A stretch of 50,016 nucleotides of DNA from Candidatus Omnitrophota bacterium (GTDB taxonomy: Bacteria; Omnitrophota; Gorgyraeia; Duberdicusellales; Duberdicusellaceae): the NCBI GenBank assembly GCA_021159015.1, contig JAGGSQ010000040.1, positions 1 to 50,016 of the forward strand, read 5' to 3'. The notes under the pieces are model-generated. The model searched no databases. It had not been told where the DNA came from and worked only from the letters and a program-made list of their open reading frames with translations. The first letter of the stretch is position 1. Every line of letters begins with the position of its first letter. Position numbers and translations under genes: made by a program. Positions 35,564-44,407 of this stretch are shown one piece after another.

Positions 35564-35590
35564 GAAAAAAATTAAGCACCTTCTGCTAAA
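35564..35590 (-). terminator. Possible intrinsic terminator after trpE
   Basis: On the minus strand AGCA-GAAGG-TGCT (extendable over one mismatch) overlaps the trpE stop codon and is followed by seven T residues. The stem is short, so confidence is low. Confidence 0.35.
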
Positions 35591-37053
35591 CTTACCGCTT
35601 TCAGTAAAGCCTTAGCTTTATGGAAAGTTTCATAGTATTCACGCCGGGGTTTAGAATTCAGGACTATACCTGCTCCTGCCTGTACAAAAGCTACATTTTT
35701 CCTGGCAACAATTGTTCTGATAACAATGGCCGTATCTATGTTGCCCGAGAAAGAAAAATAACCTATGCACCCGGCATAAATCCCCCGCGGCTGCGGCTCA
35801 AGCTCCTCAATTATCTGCATAGCCCGAATCTTGGGGGCGCCGCTTACGGTCCCGGCCGGGAAACAAGCCCGCAAGGCATCAAAAGCTGTTTTCCCTTTAG
35901 CAAGCCTTGCTCTTACTTCACTTACAATGTGCATAACTGCAGAGAAGCGCTCAATCTTCATAAACTCAGAAACTCTGACGGTATTTTTCTCCGCTACCCT
36001 CCCTAAATCATTTCGCCCTAAATCCAGAAGCATAATATGTTCCGCCCGCTCCTTTTCATCCTGGAGAAGTTCGGATGCTAACTGTCTGTCTTCCTCTTCT
36101 GTGCGGCCGCGAGGACGCGTACCGGCAATAGGACGCGTAACGATTTCTCTCTTCTCGCATCTCAAAAGCATCTCGGGAGAAGAGCCAATTATGTTAAGAC
36201 CCTCAAAGTGCAAAAAATACATATAAGCAGAAGGATTGAGAAAACGCAGATAGCGGTAGACAGTAAAAGGAGTAGCAGAAAACTTAATGCGAAACGCCTG
36301 CGACAAAACTACCTGAATTATATCGCCTCTGCGGATATAAGACTTAGCCTTTTTCACGGCCTTTATGAACTCTTGATAAGAGAAATTAGAAGCAAATCTT
36401 GCGGGTAAAACTTTTCTCAGATAAAGAGGCATAACTCTTCTTGTCTTTTTGCTCAAACTTACTATCTGAAGCAAGTTTTTTCTTTCTCTCTCGTAAACCT
36501 TCCGTCTATTTTTAGAGCTGAGATTTTTCTCAGGCATAACTACAAAGTTAACAAAGCGCAATGTCTTTCTTAAATGGTCAAAAATTATCAAATACTTAGT
36601 AAACACGAGTTGAGAATCAAAGTTTTTTTTCTTTATTTCTTTCTTTTCCAGAACCGGCTCAAAAAGCCTGATGTTCTCATATCCTAAAAATCCTACGAAC
36701 CCTCCACTGAAACGCACTCCCCTTATGCCTTTAACACGGAACTTTCTCATAAATTTCTCCAATTCCTTCAATACATCCGTAGTAGTAATAAAATGGGAAG
36801 TCTCTTTTTGAAGAAAGTCCTTAATAGTAATTTCTCTGCCGCGGTTAGAAAAAAGATAAAGCGGCTCGAACCCTATAAAAGAAAAACGTGAGATTTTTTC
36901 CTCTCCTTCTACTGACTCCAAAAGGAAACTATAATGGCGTTTAGGCAAGCTGAAATACAAATCAACGGGGCCGACAAAGTCCGAAATAACTTCTATACTT
37001 AAAGGTATAACATTATAATCTTTACTTGCTTTTATAAATTCTGCCAAAGTCAA
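35572..37053 (-). CDS. trpE: Anthranilate synthase component I
   Basis: TrpE aminates chorismate to anthranilate with ammonia supplied by TrpG. The chorismate-binding domain shows GDIIQVVLSQAF, RPIAGTRPRG (the A of PIAGT favours TrpE over PabB, which has PIKGT), DEKERAEHIMLLDLGRNDLG and FPAGTVSGAPKIRAM. I take the TTG at 37053 as start. A GGGAGG site lies 8 nt upstream, formed within the end of hisI, and the resulting MTLAEFIKASKDYNVIPL matches the family N-terminus. The track start overlaps hisI by 52 nt. The product has 493 aa. No trpG is in the window. The gene ends the recA-alaS-his run. Confidence 0.92.
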   Translation of the reverse strand: MTLAEFIKASKDYNVIPLSIEVISDFVGPVDLYFSLPKRHYSFLLESVEGEEKISRFSFIGFEPLYLFSNRGREITIKDFLQKETSHFITTTDVLKELEKFMRKFRVKGIRGVRFSGGFVGFLGYENIRLFEPVLEKKEIKKKNFDSQLVFTKYLIIFDHLRKTLRFVNFVVMPEKNLSSKNRRKVYERERKNLLQIVSLSKKTRRVMPLYLRKVLPARFASNFSYQEFIKAVKKAKSYIRRGDIIQVVLSQAFRIKFSATPFTVYRYLRFLNPSAYMYFLHFEGLNIIGSSPEMLLRCEKREIVTRPIAGTRPRGRTEEEDRQLASELLQDEKERAEHIMLLDLGRNDLGRVAEKNTVRVSEFMKIERFSAVMHIVSEVRARLAKGKTAFDALRACFPAGTVSGAPKIRAMQIIEELEPQPRGIYAGCIGYFSFSGNIDTAIVIRTIVARKNVAFVQAGAGIVLNSKPRREYYETFHKAKALLKAVSLAEGA

Positions 37054-37067
37054 GCTAATTTCCTCCC

Positions 37068-37424
37068 TTACTTCTTCACCATCTCCCGATAGAAGCAGCT
37101 CCAGCTTCCCGTATGGCAAGCCACACCTTTCTGATCTACTACTATTAAAAGGGTATCTCCATCACAATCGTAATAAATATGTTTTATCTTCTGAATATGC
37201 CCGGAAGTCTCTCCTTTACGCCAGAGTTTCTGGCGTGAACGAGAGAAAAAACAGGTTCTCCTCTCTTTGAAGCTAATTTCCAAAGACTCCCGGTTCATGT
37301 AAGCCAGCATAAGCACATCTTTGGTTTTGGCATCCTGGATAATGGCGGGGATTAAACCTCTGCTGTCAAATTTAAGCTCTCCTAAAGCTTGTGAGAAGTT
37401 GTGTCGAGTGATTTCTTTCTTCAT
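37068..37424 (-). CDS. hisI: Phosphoribosyl-AMP cyclohydrolase
   Basis: HisI opens the purine ring of PR-AMP in histidine synthesis and needs zinc and magnesium. The 118-residue protein has [29 protein letters not shown], and the metal site [23 protein letters not shown]-like pattern with conserved Asp and Cys. The HisE pyrophosphatase domain, often fused at the C-terminus, is absent. It overlaps hisF by 4 nt, and its last bases carry the trpE ribosome-binding site. Confidence 0.95.
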   Translation of the reverse strand: MKKEITRHNFSQALGELKFDSRGLIPAIIQDAKTKDVLMLAYMNRESLEISFKERRTCFFSRSRQKLWRKGETSGHIQKIKHIYYDCDGDTLLIVVDQKGVACHTGSWSCFYREMVKK

Positions 37425-38179
37425 AATCTTACTTCCACTCCTTTTCTTTTTAAATAATTTTTAATATATTTTACGCTATATCTTCTATAATGAAAGACCG
37501 AAGCGGCAAGAGCCGCCTGAGCTCCCCCGTAAGTCAAGACTTCATAGAAATGCTCTGGCTTCCCCGCACCGCCAGAGGCAATTACCGGAATTTTTACTGC
37601 CCGCGAAACTCTACGCGTAAGTCCATAATCATAACCGTCCTTAGTCCCATCAAAATCCATACTGGTAAGCAATATTTCTCCTGCCCCTCTCTTCTCTACC
37701 TCTTTTGCCCAGCTTACCGCATCCAGAGAGGTTTTTTTTCTTCCTCCCTCGATAAAAACTCCCCAACGATGAGCGGAAGTTTTTTTGGCGTCAATAGCCA
37801 CTACTATACATTGATTTCCGAAACGGCGTGCCGCCTGAGTAACAAAGTCAGGTTTTCTTACGGCATGCGTATTAATAGAGACTTTATCTGCTCCACTGCG
37901 CAAAATATCGCCTATCTCCTCCAAATTCTTTATACCTCCCCCTACCGTAAAAGGAATAAACAGCTTGCGGCTTACTCTCTTTACCAGATTAATCACTATC
38001 TTTCTCCTCTGCCAGCTGGCGGTAATATCTAAAAATACCAGTTCGTCCGCCAGCTCTTTATCATAAAAAAGAGCATTCTTCAGAGCAGAACCAGCATCTT
38101 TCAAATTACGAAAATTTACTCCTTTAACTACTCTTCCCTTATCTATATCTAAACAGGGAATGATGCGTTTAGCTAACAT
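37421..38179 (-). CDS. hisF: Imidazole glycerol phosphate synthase, cyclase subunit
   Basis: HisF forms imidazole glycerol phosphate and AICAR using ammonia from HisH. The 252-residue TIM barrel starts [23 protein letters not shown]-like, contains the catalytic Asp in PCLDID and in [14 protein letters not shown], and the phosphate-binding repeats FTVGGGI and VIASGGAG. The overlap with hisA is 11 nt and with hisI 4 nt. Confidence 0.96.
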   Translation of the reverse strand: MLAKRIIPCLDIDKGRVVKGVNFRNLKDAGSALKNALFYDKELADELVFLDITASWQRRKIVINLVKRVSRKLFIPFTVGGGIKNLEEIGDILRSGADKVSINTHAVRKPDFVTQAARRFGNQCIVVAIDAKKTSAHRWGVFIEGGRKKTSLDAVSWAKEVEKRGAGEILLTSMDFDGTKDGYDYGLTRRVSRAVKIPVIASGGAGKPEHFYEVLTYGGAQAALAASVFHYRRYSVKYIKNYLKRKGVEVRL

Positions 38180-38894
38180 CTTTCTCTAACGCTTTCTTGG
38201 CTTCCGGCAGCTTTATTTTTCCCTCGTACAAAGCCTTACCCAAAATCACGCCAAATATAGAGTCTAGTTCTTTATTTATCTTCCTTATATCCGCCAGCGA
38301 GCTTAATCCTCCTGAAAGAATATAGTGAGGGCCGCGGCAGGAAATTATCTTCTTCATCGTTTCTATATTCGGCCCGCCCAAAGTGCCATCACGGCTTATG
38401 TCAGTATAAATTACCCATTTTACTCCCAGTCTTTTAACAATCTCTGCCATTTCTAAAACATTTACCGGCGTTCTCTCCTGCCAGCCTTCAATCGCCACAT
38501 TCATACCTACCGCATCAATACTCACAGCAACTTTTTCGCCGAATTTCTTAACTGCCTGCTTAAGAAAGTCCTCATCCAAAGCACGCGTTCCAATAATAGC
38601 CCGCCGCGCACCGGCTCTCAAAACCTCTTCTATCTTACTCAGACTTCGCAATCCTCCTCCTACCTCTACATCCAGTGATATCTCTTTTGTAATTTTCTCT
38701 ATTACCCCAAGGTTAGTTCCTCCTCCCCAGGCAGCATCCAAATCAATAATGTGCAGAGCATCTGCCCCTTCTTTCTGCCAACGCCGGGCAAATTCTAAAG
38801 GGCTGCTCCCGTAGACTTTGAAATCTCCTTTCTTTCCCTGACGCAGGCGCACAACTTTCCCTTTTGAAATATCTATAGCCGCAATAAGTTTCAT
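38169..38894 (-). CDS. hisA: 1-(5-phosphoribosyl)-5-[(5-phosphoribosylamino)methylideneamino]imidazole-4-carboxamide isomerase
   Basis: HisA isomerises ProFAR to PRFAR. The 241-residue TIM barrel has [20 protein letters not shown] at the start with the catalytic Asp, [34 protein letters not shown] with the second catalytic Asp, and ILSGGLSS. It overlaps hisH by 4 nt and hisF by 11 nt. PriA (dual HisA/TrpF) activity is known only in actinobacteria and is not expected here. Confidence 0.95.
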   Translation of the reverse strand: MKLIAAIDISKGKVVRLRQGKKGDFKVYGSSPLEFARRWQKEGADALHIIDLDAAWGGGTNLGVIEKITKEISLDVEVGGGLRSLSKIEEVLRAGARRAIIGTRALDEDFLKQAVKKFGEKVAVSIDAVGMNVAIEGWQERTPVNVLEMAEIVKRLGVKWVIYTDISRDGTLGGPNIETMKKIISCRGPHYILSGGLSSLADIRKINKELDSIFGVILGKALYEGKIKLPEAKKALEKDVS

Positions 38895-39496
38895 ACTGCT
38901 TTAAGAAAGTTTTCCAGTAACCTCAAGCCTGCTTTCTGGCTTTTTTCCGGATGAAACTGAACCGCATAAATATTGTCTTTAACTATTACCGAAGAAAATT
39001 TAATACCATAATCAGTAAAGGCTGCTGTAAGCTCTGCCTCTTCAGGCACAACATAATAAGAATGAGCAAAGTAAAAAAAACTATTATCAGGAATCTTACG
39101 AAATATATCCCGCCGCCGCTGGATACTAATCTGATTCCAGCCCATATGGGGAACGGTTAATTTGCGACTACGAAATTTTTTCACTCTCCCTTTAAGTATC
39201 CCCAACCCTCTTATTCTTCCGGATTCTTCGCTCTCCTCAAAAAGAAGCTGCAGGCCTAAACATATCCCTAAAAAGGGACGCCCTCTTTTTATAAAACGTA
39301 CGAGTTCCTCTCGCATCCGGCGCTTGATAATATTCTTCATTCCCCAGGAGAAATCTCCTACGCCGGGAAGAATCAGTTTATCAGCCTTTTTGATATCGGT
39401 GGCGCGGTTTGAGAAACACACCGAGAAACCCAAAAAAGATATGGCCTTCTTGACGCTTTCTAAGTTCCCTGCCCCGTAATCAACAACTACAACCAT
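38891..39496 (-). CDS. hisH: Imidazole glycerol phosphate synthase, glutaminase subunit
   Basis: HisH hydrolyses glutamine and channels ammonia to HisF. This class I amidotransferase of 201 aa has VVDYGAGNLESVKKA at the start, the catalytic Cys in FLGICLGLQLLFEES at about 74-88, and the His-Glu pair in AVQFHPEKSQKAGL near the end. It is 3 nt after hisB and overlaps hisA by 4 nt. Confidence 0.96.
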   Translation of the reverse strand: MVVVVDYGAGNLESVKKAISFLGFSVCFSNRATDIKKADKLILPGVGDFSWGMKNIIKRRMREELVRFIKRGRPFLGICLGLQLLFEESEESGRIRGLGILKGRVKKFRSRKLTVPHMGWNQISIQRRRDIFRKIPDNSFFYFAHSYYVVPEEAELTAAFTDYGIKFSSVIVKDNIYAVQFHPEKSQKAGLRLLENFLKAV

Positions 39497-39499
39497 GGC

Positions 39500-40090
39500 C
39501 TAAGCTTCTATGCGGCCTTTGGTGGAAGGAATTCCTTTTTTTCTTTTGTCTTTCTGGCAGGCCTGACGTAAGGAAAGAGCTAGAGCTTTAAAACAACTTT
39601 CCAGAATATGGTGAAAATCGTCTCCCTTCAGTATATCCACATGCAGACTTATCTGAGCTGTATGTACAAAAGCGCGCAGAAACTGATGAAAATAACTAAA
39701 GCTATAATTTTCACCCTTTAGCCTTTTTTTAAGCGGATTAATATCCAAAAAAGCCCGGCCGGATATATCTACCACACAACGAGCTTCTGCTTCATCGAGT
39801 ATACTATAAGCAAAGCCAAAGCGCACCAGCCTCGCCTTACTACCCAGAGCTTTCTTAAAAGCCTGCCCCAGGGCTATGCCTATATCTTCGTTAGTATGAT
39901 GAATATCTACCTCTAAATCGCCCCTGGCCTTGAGCTGCAGGTCAAAAAGTCCGTGTTTTGCCAGTTGGGCCAGCATATGGTCCAGGAAAGAAATTTTCGT
40001 TTTTATGTCGTATTCGCCCTGGCCATCTAAATTGAGAGCTATTTCAATTTCTGTTTCGTGCGTTTTTCTCTTTACTTTTACTTTTCTCAT
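39500..40090 (-). CDS. hisB: Imidazoleglycerol-phosphate dehydratase
   Basis: The 196-residue monofunctional HisB dehydrates IGP to imidazole-acetol phosphate. The metal-binding signatures DIHHTNEDIGIALGQA and HHILESCFKALALSLRQA are present, as are FLDHMLAQLAKHG and DISGRAFLD. The fused phosphatase domain of enterobacterial HisB is absent, so a separate histidinol-phosphatase is required. A 42-nt gap follows hisD. Confidence 0.95.
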   Translation of the reverse strand: MRKVKVKRKTHETEIEIALNLDGQGEYDIKTKISFLDHMLAQLAKHGLFDLQLKARGDLEVDIHHTNEDIGIALGQAFKKALGSKARLVRFGFAYSILDEAEARCVVDISGRAFLDINPLKKRLKGENYSFSYFHQFLRAFVHTAQISLHVDILKGDDFHHILESCFKALALSLRQACQKDKRKKGIPSTKGRIEA

Positions 40091-40132
40091 CCTAAACTAA
40101 TTTTAACAACAATACCCGCGCTTGCAAGCTTT

Positions 40133-41359
40133 TTAAGATTTCAGCCTTATTTTTACGCTTTCAGCATGCCGGCGTGCTCCTTCCAGCGAGGCTATCTTTT
40201 CTAAAAAACCCGCCTCTTTCAAAAGAGCCCGACGGGAATATTTAACCACATTCACCCTCTTAAAAAAATCATAAACGGACAGTCCTGAGAAAAACCGCGC
40301 ACTGGACGAAGTAGGTAAGATATGGCTGGGCCCTGCGGTATAGTCTCCTAACGCGGTAGGAGAATAGCTGCCAATAAAAACTGTTCCACTATGTCGCAGC
40401 ATCTTCATAAATTTAGCCACATTGCCAATCATCACTTCCAGATGTTCCGGGGCTAAAGCATTAACGACTTGCGCCGCTCCCTCTATATTTTTAGCCGGCA
40501 CAACATAGCCGTTATTAATATTAAGCTGACGTAACTTTTTGGTGAGAGACTTGCTCAGACTCACTACTATTCCCACTGCCCCCTTGCCGTGTTCAATTTG
40601 TGCTTCTAAATCTTTAACAATGTATTCATAATTGCTCTTGCGGCCGGCCACAATCACTACTTCTGTTGGCCCGGCCAGCATATCAATACCCACCCGCCCA
40701 AACACTTGGCGTTTAGCCTCAGTTACATATTCGTTACCAGCCCCTACAATTTTGTCCACAGGCCTTACAGATTCTGTACCGTAAGCCAACGCCGCAATGG
40801 CCTGAGCGCCGCCTATTTTATACACTTCCTTCACCTTAAGCAAAGAAGCCACCGCTAAAATGTAAGAATTTACAAAGCCTTGAGAAGTAGGCGGCGTAGC
40901 TAAAACTATCCTTTTCACCCCTGCTACTTTTGCCGGCACTACAGACATATAAACACTAGAAACCAGAGGCATTTTTCCTGCCGGCACATACACGCCCACG
41001 CTTTCCAGCGGTATAAAACGTTCTTCCAGAACTTTTCCCTCATTAGTCTTAATTTTAATATTACGGGGAATCTGCTTACGGTAAAAACTAGTCACATTTT
41101 CTATAGCCGCCTTCAAGGCATAAATTACTTCAGAATTTATTTCATTGAAAGCAGCACTAATTTCTCGCTCTCTCACCAGAAAAGAATGCGGCGGCACTTT
41201 AACTCTGTCGAACTTCCGCGTATAAAAACTCAGGGCTCTATCGCCGCGCGATTTTACATCCTCGATAATTTTCCTTACAATTTTCTCTCTCTTGCGGCTT
41301 TCAGATTTGCGCCGCGTAAGAAACTCTAAAGCTTTAGATTTAGCCCTGATTAACTTCAT
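40133..41359 (-). CDS. hisD: Histidinol dehydrogenase
   Basis: HisD performs the last two oxidations to histidine with NAD+ and zinc. The 408-residue protein has VGVYVPAGKMPLVSSVYM, IGGAQAIAALAYGTESV, DMLAGPTEVVIVAG, and the C-terminal APEHLEVM and GDYTAGPSHILPTS segments with the active-site histidines. It is slightly shorter than the usual 425-435. The start overlaps alaS by 20 nt, joining the his genes to the recA-alaS transcript. Confidence 0.95.
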   Translation of the reverse strand: MKLIRAKSKALEFLTRRKSESRKREKIVRKIIEDVKSRGDRALSFYTRKFDRVKVPPHSFLVREREISAAFNEINSEVIYALKAAIENVTSFYRKQIPRNIKIKTNEGKVLEERFIPLESVGVYVPAGKMPLVSSVYMSVVPAKVAGVKRIVLATPPTSQGFVNSYILAVASLLKVKEVYKIGGAQAIAALAYGTESVRPVDKIVGAGNEYVTEAKRQVFGRVGIDMLAGPTEVVIVAGRKSNYEYIVKDLEAQIEHGKGAVGIVVSLSKSLTKKLRQLNINNGYVVPAKNIEGAAQVVNALAPEHLEVMIGNVAKFMKMLRHSGTVFIGSYSPTALGDYTAGPSHILPTSSSARFFSGLSVYDFFKRVNVVKYSRRALLKEAGFLEKIASLEGARRHAESVKIRLKS

Positions 41360-43934
41360 GCAACACTTCCTGCAATATTTGTTTTATCTTATCCAGACTC
41401 AGCTTTTCTTTAATGCCTCCAAAAGCGAAGTCCTTTTTCCCTCCCCCCGAACCTCCCAAAACAGTGCCGATTCTTTTAGCAATATAACCGCAGTCGATTC
41501 TGTTTAAATCAGAAGCAACCGCGATATTAAATAGAATTTTCCCTCTCTGCTCTAATATACCCAGAAATAAAGCCTTCTGCTTTTGTTTTCTTAAGAAATC
41601 TATGGCTTGACGCAAAAAACCACTGTCAGCATCCTTAAGTCTAAAAACAAACACATCAAATCCTTTCACTTTTTGGGGACGAGACAAAATTTGAACCGCG
41701 GTAACTTTTTCAAACACTTCCCATCTTAGAATGTAATTCCGGCGCTGCAATCTTTTATTATCCTCTATCAACCTATTTACTTTTTCAGTGAGTTGAGATA
41801 AATCAGTATGGAGAAGAGAATTTACCTCTTTAAGACTTTCCTGAGATGTTAAAAGCAACCTCTGCGCCCTCTTACCTGCCTGGGCCTCTATGCGGCGTAT
41901 ACCGCTGGCAATAGAGCTTTCCGAAACAACCAAAAATACCAGAGCCTGGGAAGTATTATCCAGGTGCGTACCGCCACAGAGCTCGCAGCTGACATCGCTA
42001 ATACTTACCACTCTTACCTTTTCCCCGTATTTCTCCTCAAAAAAAGCCAAAGCCCCTTTTCTTTTTGCTTCCTCGCGGCTCATTATCTTTTTCTCTACCT
42101 TCCAACCCGAAGCGATATAATCATTAACAAGGAGTTCTACTTCCTTCAATTCTTCCGCAGAGAGTTTCTTAAAATGACTGAAGTCAAATCTAAAATAGTC
42201 CTCATCTACCAGCGAACCCTGCTGTTGAATATGTTCTCCTAAAACCTTCCTCAGGGCCGCCTGTAAAAGATGTGTAGTGGTATGGGCCCGCGCCAACGCC
42301 ATTCTGCGGTGCGAGTCAACTTCCGCCCCTACTTTATCGCCGGCTCTAAAACTACCCTCCTCAAAATACCCTTTATGAAAAATAACCTCGCCATTTTTAA
42401 ATACCTCTTCTACTATAAACACTGCCTTTTCGTTTTTTATCCTGCCTTTATCATGCATCTGGCCGCCGGAGGTAGGATAAAAAGGCGTCTGATCTAAGAC
42501 TACTATGTTTTTTTCTCCTTCTTCTACATCTACAACCTCAGCCTCGGCAGAAAGATTCTCATAACCAACAAAGACTGTTGGCTTTAAGCTTTTGTTGATT
42601 TCCATATCTCCCTTTGCAAAAACTGAATCTTCAAATTTGCTTCCCTGGCGGGAGCGTTCCCTTTGTTGTTCAACTAACCTTTGAAATTCCTCTTCCTGCA
42701 CTAAAAATCCCTCCTCTGCAGCAATAGTCTTAGTAAGCTCAAAAGGGAAGCCGTAAGTGTCATAAAGGCGGAAAACAAATTCACCTTCCAGTTTTTTATG
42801 GGAGTCGGTTTTGTGCCCGGCAAAAAAAGAAAAGAGAATCTTCCTTCCCCTCTCCAGTGTCTCCAGAAACCTTTCTTCCTCCTTAAGGATAACCCCGGCT
42901 ATATATTCTCTCTTCTCTTTTACCTCTCCATAAGCTTCTTTCATAACCTCGGCTACCAGAGGCGGAAGTTTGTAAAGGAAAGGCTTCTTGCGTCCTGCCT
43001 TAAATCCAAACCAAAGTGCTCTTCTAATAAGACGCCTTACTACATAGCCGCGGTCTTCATTAGAAGGGTAAATTCCGTCAAAAATAGAAAACACAATAGC
43101 ACGGATATGATCTACTATAGCATTAATCGAGAAAGTATCAGAATTTTTCAGGAATTTCGCCACTTCTTCTTTAAGGGGAAGGAAACTATCAATATCAAAA
43201 TTGCTGAATTTTCCCTGCGCTACTGCGCTCAGACGTTCCAGCCCCATGCCGGTATCGATATTTTTTGCCGGAAGCGGCACAAGATTATTTTTTCCCTGGC
43301 GGTTAAATTGGGTAAAAACTAAATTCCATATCTCTGTAAAGCGCCCGCAGGAATGCGCCGGTGAACAATCAGGCCGGCCACAGCCGCGGGCTTTGCCCCA
43401 GTCAAAAAATATCTCAGAGCACGGCCCGCAGGGGCCGTCAGGACCGTCTTGGGGTGCATTAGCCGGCCAGAAATTATCTTCCGCCCCCAGGCGGATTATT
43501 CTATCCTTTTTAATTCCTATGGACTTCTGCCATATTTGATAAGCTTCTTCGTCCTCCTTATAAACAGATACCCAGAGTCTTTCTTCATTCAGCCCCAATT
43601 CCTTAGTAAGAAACTCCCAGGCCCAGCTGATAGCCTCTTTTTTGAAGTAATCGCCGAAAGAAAAATTGCCCAGCATTTCAAAGAAAGTATGATGGTAATC
43701 AGTCTTTCCTACTTTCTCTAAATCTCCCGTCCGCAGGCACCTCTGGCAACTTGTAGCTCTTTTGGTATCTTGCAATTTCCCCAGAAAATAATCCTTAAAT
43801 TGGTTCATCCCGGCGGAGGTAAAAAGAAGCGTAGGGTCATTTTTGGGAATAAGCGAATCAGAAGGAAATACTTTGTGTCCGCGCGAGGCAAAAAACTTAA
43901 GAAATTTATTTCTCAAATCATCGGTAATATACAT
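41340..43934 (-). CDS. alaS: Alanine--tRNA ligase
   Basis: The 864-residue class II synthetase has the aminoacylation domain (SAGMNQFKDYFLG, then RCLRTGDLEKVGKTDYHHTFFEMLGN-like), GMGLERLSAV, the editing domain with HTTTHLLQAALR (H-x3-H) and CELCGGTHL, and a C-Ala-like glycine-rich end (GTVLGGSGGGKKDFAFGG). All parts are intact. It shares a TAATG junction with recX and overlaps hisD by 20 nt. recA-recX-alaS adjacency is also seen in proteobacteria. Confidence 0.97.
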   Translation of the reverse strand: MYITDDLRNKFLKFFASRGHKVFPSDSLIPKNDPTLLFTSAGMNQFKDYFLGKLQDTKRATSCQRCLRTGDLEKVGKTDYHHTFFEMLGNFSFGDYFKKEAISWAWEFLTKELGLNEERLWVSVYKEDEEAYQIWQKSIGIKKDRIIRLGAEDNFWPANAPQDGPDGPCGPCSEIFFDWGKARGCGRPDCSPAHSCGRFTEIWNLVFTQFNRQGKNNLVPLPAKNIDTGMGLERLSAVAQGKFSNFDIDSFLPLKEEVAKFLKNSDTFSINAIVDHIRAIVFSIFDGIYPSNEDRGYVVRRLIRRALWFGFKAGRKKPFLYKLPPLVAEVMKEAYGEVKEKREYIAGVILKEEERFLETLERGRKILFSFFAGHKTDSHKKLEGEFVFRLYDTYGFPFELTKTIAAEEGFLVQEEEFQRLVEQQRERSRQGSKFEDSVFAKGDMEINKSLKPTVFVGYENLSAEAEVVDVEEGEKNIVVLDQTPFYPTSGGQMHDKGRIKNEKAVFIVEEVFKNGEVIFHKGYFEEGSFRAGDKVGAEVDSHRRMALARAHTTTHLLQAALRKVLGEHIQQQGSLVDEDYFRFDFSHFKKLSAEELKEVELLVNDYIASGWKVEKKIMSREEAKRKGALAFFEEKYGEKVRVVSISDVSCELCGGTHLDNTSQALVFLVVSESSIASGIRRIEAQAGKRAQRLLLTSQESLKEVNSLLHTDLSQLTEKVNRLIEDNKRLQRRNYILRWEVFEKVTAVQILSRPQKVKGFDVFVFRLKDADSGFLRQAIDFLRKQKQKALFLGILEQRGKILFNIAVASDLNRIDCGYIAKRIGTVLGGSGGGKKDFAFGGIKEKLSLDKIKQILQEVLHEVNQG

Positions 43935-44407
43935 TATGAATGTTGCTCCCAGATTCTTTCAATTTCTGAATAGGAAAAACCCCGCCGCAGGAAAAACCCA
44001 AAAATTTTCCTGCGCCGCTTTGCCGCATCTTCTCCCTCAAGCCTTTGCCAGCGGCGCTCAAATAATTCTTTCAGAATATCTTCCTTTCTTATTTCTTTTT
44101 CCAGAATCCTGAAAACTTCCTCTTGTGTTTCTTCATCAATACCTTTCTGCCGCAGCTCTTGTTTTATCCTCAACTCTGCCCATCCCCGTTCCAGGCGGCT
44201 TCTGGCCCAAAAGAGGGCAAAATCTTTATCGTTCAGAAGTCCTTTCCCCTCAAGTTCTTTTATTACCTTGTTTATTAAAGAATCGGGAAACTTGCGCCTT
44301 TTTAGCTTCTGGTACAGTTCTTTTTTTGAACGCAGCCGTAATTTAAGCAAGCGATAAGCGGCTGCGATTATTTTTTCTCTCGCACGGTTATTCTTCTTTG
44401 ATAACAA
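43934..44407 (-). CDS. recX: Regulatory protein RecX
   Basis: RecX binds RecA filaments and limits RecA activity. The 157-residue, highly charged helical protein has the three-helix repeats of the family, seen in LRLRSKKELYQKLKRRKFPDS and DKDFALFWARSRLERGWAELRI-like stretches, and ends FFLRRGFSYSEIERI. The start is a TTG inside the htrA 3' end (20-nt overlap). No better in-frame start exists. htrA separates it from recA, which is unusual. Confidence 0.85.
   Translation of the reverse strand: MLSKKNNRAREKIIAAAYRLLKLRLRSKKELYQKLKRRKFPDSLINKVIKELEGKGLLNDKDFALFWARSRLERGWAELRIKQELRQKGIDEETQEEVFRILEKEIRKEDILKELFERRWQRLEGEDAAKRRRKIFGFFLRRGFSYSEIERIWEQHS

Noticed and set aside
37054-37119. Longer TrpE N-terminus in the ORF track
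   Set aside because: It overlaps hisI by 52 nt and does not look like TrpE, whereas the TTG start has a strong ribosome-binding site.
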